From Carnobacterium funditum DSM 5970 (GTDB lineage Bacteria > Bacillota > Bacilli > Lactobacillales > Carnobacteriaceae), in NCBI RefSeq assembly GCF_000744185.1, contig NZ_JQLL01000001.1, positions 1,889,001 to 1,953,000 on the forward strand: a stretch of DNA of 64,000 bases, given 5' to 3'. The notes below the pieces were generated by a model. It was not told the DNA's origin and searched no databases. It saw nothing but the letters and a program-made list of their open reading frames with translations. Position 1 is the first letter of the stretch. Each line of letters starts with the position of its first letter. The position numbers and the translations under genes are program-made. Below, piece after piece: positions 58,684-64,000 of this stretch.

Positions 58684-58949
58684 AATAATTTCCTCCATTA
58701 ATTTTTCTATAAGTATTATTTTACAATTTTAATCTAACTCTATTGGCTTCATGCTCTAGAATATATCAACAGTTTATGGATTTTTTTGGGGAGTAGGGTA
58801 TTGCTTTATATTTAATCTTAAAAAATAGTAATATCATATCGTCTTTCCATGTGAACAATTTTTTTATTCAATCGTAGAAAGTCTGGTTTCTAACGATATC
58901 CCGTTTAAAAAACTAGTTTCCGTGAGAATCTTTGGAATTATTTGTATTT

Positions 58950-59012
58950 TAAGATTACAAATGTAGTCTATTGCGATGACTATAGTTTACGTTCGTAAAC
59001 GTTGTGTGTCAA
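58950..59012 (-). promoter_or_regulatory. CopY-type promoter upstream of two-component system 1
   Basis: On the minus strand: -35 TTGACA (59012-59007), 17-bp spacer, -10 TAAACT (58989-58984), palindrome GTTTACGAACGTAAAC across the -10, and a perfect cop box TACATTTGTA (58965-58956). It aligns without gaps to the copY promoter, about 51 of 63 bases identical. Transcription would cross a 266-base leader without a gene before reaching response regulator 1. Confidence 0.85.
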
Positions 59013-59186
59013 GTGATTTTTTTAATAAATAAGAAACAACTTAATTACTAATTTTTAGGTGCTGATTAAAGGGGATGGTTATTATTTGAAGTCCTAATAA
59101 TTCTTATATCTAAGGGTATATTAATAAACTCTTATTTATTTTATCTAATAGTTATAGTTTGAGAGGGTATTAATAGTTGATAAGAA

Positions 59187-59823
59187 CTAATGTAATAATT
59201 TTATCTGGCTAATAATTTTATTTCCTAAGGTTTCTCTTGAATCGATTATCTCTGGGATTTTTTCGATAGATACCCCTAGTATTCTCTTGTTCAGAAGATT
59301 TCTGGGTATCTTTTCTTTTGTTTTTCGAGATAATTTTTCAAGTAAATCCATATTTTTTGTGCGCATAATTCCTCGATCTATCCATTGATAAAGGGTAGTG
59401 GTGCATGGAATAATAGTTAAATCAACTAATTCTTGTTTCAAAGCAAAGCTACTAACAACGTCAGGTGACCATTATTCTTTTAACATCTTGTCATCAGCTC
59501 ATTCAATAAAAACATCTGTATCTGTCCACTTCGGTCGTCTCCCGCGCAGTTCATTCGCTGTTTTTCATAGAAAGACTGTCCAGTATCTGCATCATAGACC
59601 GAAATATATTGATCGTATTTTTTTCCATTCTGTATTTGGCGGTTCAATTGAGGAATCGCCCCACGCCTAATTTCATTATTAATCGTTTGTGGGACTCGAT
59701 TTAAAACATTAGCAACCTGACGGTTAGTGTACTTTTCTTTTTTAGAACAGCTATTTGACAGCGTTCTGCATACGAAAGGTGTTTTCCCTTATGTGAATCT
59801 ATGTTATTATTGGTTTGCGTCAT
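59187..59823 (-). pseudogene. Decayed, truncated IS30-family transposase
   Basis: Minus strand from ATG 59823: HTH region (KGKHLSYAERCQIA), one-A loss before KEKYTNRQVANVLNRVPQTINNEIRRGAI, QNGKKYDQYISVYDADTGQ, a further shift near 59500 and an in-frame TAA, then DLTIIPCTTTLYQWIDRGIM and IEKIPEIIDSRETLGNK. The DDE catalytic end is missing. A non-functional remnant. Confidence 0.85.
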
Positions 59824-59979
59824 GTGAATTCATCCTTATCTATTGAGAGTTAGTGGTAACTTCAATATAACATGAATTTCACTTGGCGCTTTTTTTAGTT
59901 AGCAGTGGCTAACTTCATTCTACAATCCAGCATAGTAGAATTGAAATTCAAAACATTTTCATGTAATGTAGCCAGTGAG

Positions 59980-60036
59980 AGAACCCTTTTTATGCTTTAG
60001 TTTAGGCGCTTTAACCATAACAAATTAGGGTTCTTT
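59980..60036 (+). repeat. Dispersed hairpin element, copy C
   Basis: AGAACCCT and AGGGTTCT arms around TTTTTATGCTTTAGTTTAGG-type sequence, then Ts. Preceded by GTAGCCAGTGAG, as in copy B. Sits about 100 bases beyond the likely end of the IS30 remnant. Could act as terminator. Confidence 0.6.
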
Positions 60037-60190
60037 TATGGGCGTAAAAAAAATAAGCAAAAGGTTATACAATTAAATAAAATAATGTAAAGAGAACTAT
60101 TTATATTAGTGCAATCATATAATTTGAATTAAGATGCATGCTTCTCTATTGTATTCTTACTTATTTCTTGGAATAAACTATATTTAATTA

Positions 60191-60237
60191 ATTTTACATA
60201 GTTTTTATAGTGTATTTGTGTGGAAGTTATGGGGATT
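60191..60237 (-). promoter_or_regulatory. Orphan repeat-activated promoter pointing away from regulator 2
   Basis: Minus strand: units AATCCCCATAA (60237-60227), CTTCCACACAA (60226-60216), ATACACTATAA (60215-60205), then 8 bases and -10 TAAAAT (60196-60191). It faces the IS30 remnant with no gene in between, so its gene was probably lost. Binding here could also affect the divergent response regulator 2 gene, only 50 bases away. Confidence 0.65.
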
Positions 60238-60286
60238 ATCTTATTTAATGAAAAAGATGATAAAATGACATATACGAGGTGATTTT

Positions 60287-60994
60287 TTGACAAAAGTTCT
60301 TATTGTTGATGATGAAAAAGTAATACGTGAAGTATTAGAAGCGTATTTTGTAAAAGAAGGATGGAAAGTTCTCTTCGCTTCGAATGGAGTAGAAGGACTT
60401 AAAAAAGTGGGAGATCAAAGCCCTGACCTTATTATATTAGATTTAATGCTGCCTGATATATCTGGTGAAGAAGTATGTAGATTAGTAAGAATGGACAGCA
60501 ATATACCTATATTAATGCTTACTGCTAAATCTGCAGAGGATGATTTAATTAATGGGCTTGTGATTGGTGCGGATGACTATGTAACGAAACCGTTTAGTCC
60601 AAGAGAGGTAGTTGTGAGAGTAAAAGCTTTGATAAGAAGAACTCAACAAAGAGTAAACGAGAACAAACTTAGTTTTAATAATGACAAACTAATCATTGAT
60701 TTTGTTAAAAAAGAAGTGAAACTGAACCATGCAATTCTTACTTTAACTCCAAATGAATATAAGCTTTTAACTGCAATAGTTAGTTATCCTGGGAAAGTAT
60801 ACAGTAGAGCAGATTTACTAGACAAATTACAAGAAAATGGCAGTTATTTTGAAGGGTATGAAAGAAACATTGATACACATATAAAAAATTTGCGTAAAAA
60901 AATAGAAACAGATACGCGTCACCCTAATTTCATCATTACTGTGTTTGGAATGGGGTATAAGTTTGGAGGGATTAAGGATGAATCTGACACTTAG
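60287..60994 (+). CDS. OmpR-family response regulator 2
   Basis: 235 residues. Receiver: VLIVDDEKVIREVLEAYF, phospho-Asp in LIILDLMLPDISG, Lys in VTKPFSPREVV. Winged helix: LTLTPNEYKLLTAIVSYPGKVYSRADLLD, ending FGMGYKFGG. The start is TTG 60287 with CGAGGTG upstream. Overlaps the kinase gene by 17 bases. The 11-bp repeats at 60205-60237 lie just upstream, and similar promoters sit on both sides of the operon, making it the leading candidate regulator of that set. Confidence 0.94.
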   Translation: MTKVLIVDDEKVIREVLEAYFVKEGWKVLFASNGVEGLKKVGDQSPDLIILDLMLPDISGEEVCRLVRMDSNIPILMLTAKSAEDDLINGLVIGADDYVTKPFSPREVVVRVKALIRRTQQRVNENKLSFNNDKLIIDFVKKEVKLNHAILTLTPNEYKLLTAIVSYPGKVYSRADLLDKLQENGSYFEGYERNIDTHIKNLRKKIETDTRHPNFIITVFGMGYKFGGIKDESDT

Positions 60995-62345
60995 GTTAAG
61001 GGTTTTGTTATATCTTTTGTTGGTCTCTTTAAGCGGTATTTTAATTGCCAGCTTTACTATTTTTTCTGGTGTTGAAAATCAATTCACGGATTATATCACG
61101 ACAAATAGAGCGGAAAATATCGAAACCGTTAAAAAGGGAATAATTCAACATTATGAGGATACTGGCGAGTTAACTAACGAACCATTGGAAAATATGATGC
61201 ATCAGCATGCAATGACAGAAGATTTATACTATAAACTTTATAATAATACTGGCAATTTGTTGGTTGATTCAACATCAGTGGGATCTATGATGGAGATGAT
61301 GAATGGCGATCAATCTCCATCAAATTCTAACGAATATCAATCAGATTCTTACCAATTAAAAACAGAAAATCAAGTAATTGGGGACTTGACTGTCTATTAT
61401 TCAGGACAATTAATAGGTGATGAATTTGTCTTTTTGAAATCAATTAAACGAAATATCATACTGGCAGTATTATTTACTGTTATTTTATCGATATTAACTA
61501 GTTTGTTATTTTCAAAACGCTTAACGTCAGGAGTTAATAAACTAATAACTGGGGTTACTGAGTTACGTAACCATCAATGGAAAACCCAAATTCCGCTTAA
61601 AAACTTGACTGGAGAGATGAAACCATTAGGTGAGTCGTTTAATCAGCTTGCAGATTCCTTAGTAAAAGAAGAAATACTAAGAAAACAGTTCACAGCCGAT
61701 TTTGCACATGAGCTTAGAACGCCACTTGCAACGTTAAGGAGTCATATTGAGGCTTTTCAAGATGGTATATGGAAGCCTGATGAAATGAGATTAGAACAAT
61801 TTCATGCAGAACTAATGCGCTTAGTTAGGCTAGTGAATGACTTAGAAAAATTAATTGCAGCCGAAAATCCTCAAATTAAATTAAATAAAACAAAACTAGA
61901 AACAGGGAAAATATTGTGTTTTATAGAGGAGCAGTTTACCCCATTATTTATTGAAAAAGGTGTAGAGTTAGAGGTGCAATGTAAAGAAGAATCACAATGG
62001 TTTTTAGGAGATCGTGATAAAATCATTCAAATTTTAATAAACATTGTTAACAATGCTTTACAATATACACCCCCAGGAAAGAAAGTTTCTATTTATGGAG
62101 AAGAAAAAGATAATCAAATTATTTTCGTCGTAAAAGACGAAGGGGAAGGGATAAGCGAAGATGATCTTCCTTTATTATTTCAAAGATTTTATAGAGGGGA
62201 TAAATCACGTGATAGAAAAACGGGTGGGGTTGGAATTGGATTATCTATTGTAAAGGCATTTGTAGAAGCACATCGAGGAGAAATAAAAATACGTAGTCAA
62301 TTAAATGTTGGTACAACGATAGAATTAAAATTTCCCAAAAAATAA
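60978..62345 (+). CDS. Sensor histidine kinase 2 with Met/His-rich sensor domain
   Basis: 455 residues. Helix 7-30, extracellular sensor about 31-150, second helix about 158-180, HAMP, H-box DFAHELRTPLATLRSH, N-box NIVNNALQYTPPGKKV, G1 VKDEGEGISEDDL and G2 GVGIGLSIVKAFVEAH. The sensor contains ENMMHQHAM (71-79) and SMMEMM (103-108), suggesting copper or silver binding outside the cell. Start 60978 is the ATG giving the helix at the N-terminus. It pairs with regulator 2. Confidence 0.93.
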   Translation: MNLTLRLRVLLYLLLVSLSGILIASFTIFSGVENQFTDYITTNRAENIETVKKGIIQHYEDTGELTNEPLENMMHQHAMTEDLYYKLYNNTGNLLVDSTSVGSMMEMMNGDQSPSNSNEYQSDSYQLKTENQVIGDLTVYYSGQLIGDEFVFLKSIKRNIILAVLFTVILSILTSLLFSKRLTSGVNKLITGVTELRNHQWKTQIPLKNLTGEMKPLGESFNQLADSLVKEEILRKQFTADFAHELRTPLATLRSHIEAFQDGIWKPDEMRLEQFHAELMRLVRLVNDLEKLIAAENPQIKLNKTKLETGKILCFIEEQFTPLFIEKGVELEVQCKEESQWFLGDRDKIIQILINIVNNALQYTPPGKKVSIYGEEKDNQIIFVVKDEGEGISEDDLPLLFQRFYRGDKSRDRKTGGVGIGLSIVKAFVEAHRGEIKIRSQLNVGTTIELKFPKK

Positions 62346-63036
62346 AGATAAGGACATTCCCTTGTTTGATAGAAATCTATTTATTTGCGTATAAGTAGAT
62401 TACGAAATAGTTAATTATGAAACTAGTATAGAAGTAAGATAAAAGATGAAGCTACTAAATTAAAGTTCTTTTCCTATGATTAGTCAGGCTAAACAAGGAT
62501 TAAACTAATAAATATGGGGAAAGCTAATGAAACTTTCTTTTTCAGAGATTCGTTCTATACTACCAATAGATTAATGGTTCTAGATACCGTGTACACGTAG
62601 GCTCACATCGTATGGTGCCTCATCATGGAATGTGTGTATTTTAGGAGCTTATCCATATAGACAGCGTTGGCAACTTTACCCTTATTTGGGGAGGGGTTGC
62701 TTTTTTTAGTTTATAGTAATAATCAATAATCTGATTTGTGGCAGCTCTCTGTTAAGGAATCATGCTTTGTATAGTAAAATAGTTTCTCTTTTTCAAGTGT
62801 CTATTTTTATTAATATCATCTTGCCCAAAGTATTTTCCAGATGGATATCTTCTTCTCCTTCTTGATAAAAATGATGGTTTTCTGAAAGGTTTTACATTTC
62901 ATTGAAAAGGTGGTCGAAACCGGTCAGTGTCTGTTCAAATATTCATTCTAGATCATCACAGAGAACAAAAAAATCTTTTCCATGAAGTATCTACCTATTA
63001 ATCTTAGAATATTTTTTAATCGCTGTATGTTTAATA
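62346..63036. other. Gene-free region with decayed sequence
   Basis: About 690 bases. On the minus strand around 62890-62800 a short frame reads NLSENHHFYQEGEEDIHLENT and then LGKMILIKIDT before a stop, probably a decayed gene I cannot identify. A terminator lies at 62669-62708. Confidence 0.4.
62669..62708 (+). terminator. Terminator in the region after kinase 2
   Basis: GGCAAC and GTTGC arms with an inner ACCC/GGGG pairing, followed by seven Ts at 62701-62707. It lies 320 bases past the kinase stop, so it may belong to a lost gene. Confidence 0.6.
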
Positions 63037-63094
63037 ATTCTACATAATTTCCACATAACTTATCCATCAGATACATATAACTTTTAATTATAAT
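63037..63094 (+). promoter_or_regulatory. Repeat-activated promoter, four units
   Basis: Units ATTCTACATAA, TTTCCACATAA, CTTATCCATCA and GATACATATAA run without gaps from 63037 to 63080. After 8 bases comes TATAAT at 63089-63094. It leads into AGGAGG and ATG at about 63151, but that frame stops after three codons. Confidence 0.75.
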
Positions 63095-63549
63095 AAGAGT
63101 AAGTAAAGAAAATAAACTACTTTACGAGTAAAAAAGCAGGAGGTGTTGAAATGTTCCGTTAGACTGTTTAAGTAAAAAGGCAATTAGTCAGATTATTCAT
63201 TATTTAGAATAGAAATCATTAAAAGGAAAATAGGATAGTTTTTGAAGCTGCAATAGATAAAAGAAATTAAACAAAAAAGGTAACACACAAAGTAAGTTTA
63301 TTATGTATGTAGAAAAGGGAACGCTTTCTAAGTGAAGGTGTTACTATCGATTACAAGTTAGGTTGGGTATTTATTACCATGAAAAATTATAAAACAGAAA
63401 GAAAACCAACAAATCATGGGAGTAAAGGTTAGATCTACTAAATTAATAGGTATCTTGTAAGGTTCCAGCCTTGATAATAGATTGACTGAAATCGAATAAT
63501 AACTTAACGTATGTATCGATAAAATAAAACAAATGAAGGAGGGTTTTCT
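63095..63549. other. Decayed transcript region
   Basis: 455 bases downstream of a good promoter. AGGAGG precedes an ATG whose frame stops at once (Met-Phe-Arg-stop). Further short frames are broken. Probably a dead member of the repeat-promoter regulon. Confidence 0.45.
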
Positions 63550-63744
63550 ATTTTTAATAAAATGAATCAAAGTTTAGTTAGTGAATACCAAGAGTTTCTC
63601 AATAAAAAACCTTTTCTTACAGGATCTTGCAGTTCCTGGAAATTAGAAGAAGGAGTTTTTTGGTATACAGGCGAGAATATAACGCTAGTAAGAGTGGATG
63701 GAAATGGAAACTATCAGTGCTACAGTATGGAGATTCAAAAGTAA
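63550..63744 (+). CDS. Small hypothetical protein (64 residues)
   Basis: Soluble, with two cysteines (FLTGSCSSWKLEEGVFWYTGEN, then LVRVDGNGNYQCYSMEIQK). Not recognised. The first ATG is at 63562, 19 bases after AAGGAGGG, which is too far. An in-frame ATT at 63550 has ideal 7-base spacing, so I propose that as the start. Followed at once by another repeat promoter and a SHOCT-like gene. Confidence 0.55.
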   Translation: MFNKMNQSLVSEYQEFLNKKPFLTGSCSSWKLEEGVFWYTGENITLVRVDGNGNYQCYSMEIQK

Positions 63745-63759
63745 TAATTATGGAAGTCA

Positions 63760-63817
63760 TATCTCCATAAATTACACATAACTTACCCATAAAATCTCCA
63801 TGAGTAAGAGGTATGAT
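63760..63817 (+). promoter_or_regulatory. Repeat-activated promoter of the terminal SHOCT-like gene, four units
   Basis: Units TATCTCCATAA, ATTACACATAA, CTTACCCATAA and AATCTCCATGA fill 63760-63803. After exactly 8 bases comes the -10 TATGAT (63812-63817). No clear -35. Confidence 0.75.
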
Positions 63818-63842
63818 TGAATTAAGAAAGAGAGATAAAGCA

Positions 63843-64000
63843 ATGTCGGAATTATGATGTTGTTTTGGAATAGGTCGTTTTGGAGGTGGATTATTTATGA
63901 TGTTATTGATATTTTTGCCCATCGGGTACCTAGTCTATTTAGAAATAAATGGACGGAATTCGTTTGGTACAAAGGGAAACCAATCAGGTGAGAGCCCAGA
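63843..64000 (+). pseudogene. SHOCT-like small membrane protein, interrupted and cut by window edge
   Basis: ATG 63843 after AGAGAG opens a frame with TGA at 63855-63857, then CCFGIGRFGGGLFMMLLIFL and a polar linker (NSFGTKGNQSGESP) running off the window. The layout (Gly-rich start, MM, one helix, polar linker) mirrors the SHOCT protein at 8195-8425, so a SHOCT domain is expected beyond the edge. An internal ATG at 63897 could restart translation. Whether it is functional cannot be decided here. Confidence 0.5.

Noticed and set aside
63358-63570. 70-codon minus-strand frame
   Set aside because: It is antisense to AGGAGGG and the start of the 63550 gene and has no family signature.

Overview
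The window reads as chromosome or large accessory DNA of a low-GC Gram-positive bacterium of the order Lactobacillales, most like the Carnobacterium/Enterococcus group. The basis is AT-rich codon use, strong AGGAGG ribosome-binding sites, a streptococcal-type sucrose phosphorylase, an H2O2-forming GlpO with the glpKOF order, flavin NADH oxidases, a CopY-type copper repressor and an Mga-type regulator. No rRNA, tRNA or CRISPR was recognised.

Layout. 0-3.6 kb: alpha-glucoside phosphorolysis (decayed GH65 phosphorylase, LacI regulator, gtfA). 3.6-9 kb: TraX-like protein, dicarboxylate/amino-acid symporter, SOUL protein, truA, a SHOCT membrane protein and a small HTH protein. 9-20.4 kb: TetR regulator convergent with oleate hydratase, a lipoprotein, a serine-recombinase relative that has lost its catalytic residues, SulP plus universal stress protein, a ZIP transporter, NADH oxidase, and a marR-nitroreductase-monooxygenase operon. 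21-29.3 kb: a CNNM/CorC-type protein, then a six-gene operon (ynjBCD-like ABC transporter, TVP38 protein, CDP-alcohol phosphatidyltransferase, MerA-like flavoprotein). 29.4-38.2 kb: flavoproteins, an Mga-type regulator and glpK-glpO-glpF. 38.2-41.3 kb: tag, a cupin and glnA.

42.2-64 kb is a copper and cell-envelope island. It holds copY-copA-copZ-copB, a GAPDH paralogue with altered active-site residues, further HMA proteins, a Lit-type lipoprotein transacylase, a Met/His-rich membrane peptide, lgt, two OmpR-type two-component systems, a complete IS256-family element with target duplication, and decayed murE-like, M23 peptidase, SHOCT and IS30 genes. Several lesions are one-base losses in A runs, but in-frame stops also occur.

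Two regulatory layers are visible. A CopY-type promoter precedes copY and a close copy (about 51 of 63 bases identical, no gaps) lies upstream of the first two-component system on the other strand. Separately, five promoters at 8.6, 52.6, 60.2, 63.0 and 63.8 kb share direct repeats of an 11-bp unit (consensus NNTCCACATAA) that end exactly 8 bp before the -10 box and lack a clear -35. Four precede a SHOCT protein, the M23-lgt locus, a decayed locus and a SHOCT-like gene. I infer a response-regulator regulon for envelope functions linked to copper stress. Lit and Lgt in the same island suggest lipoprotein acylation is remodelled as part of the response.
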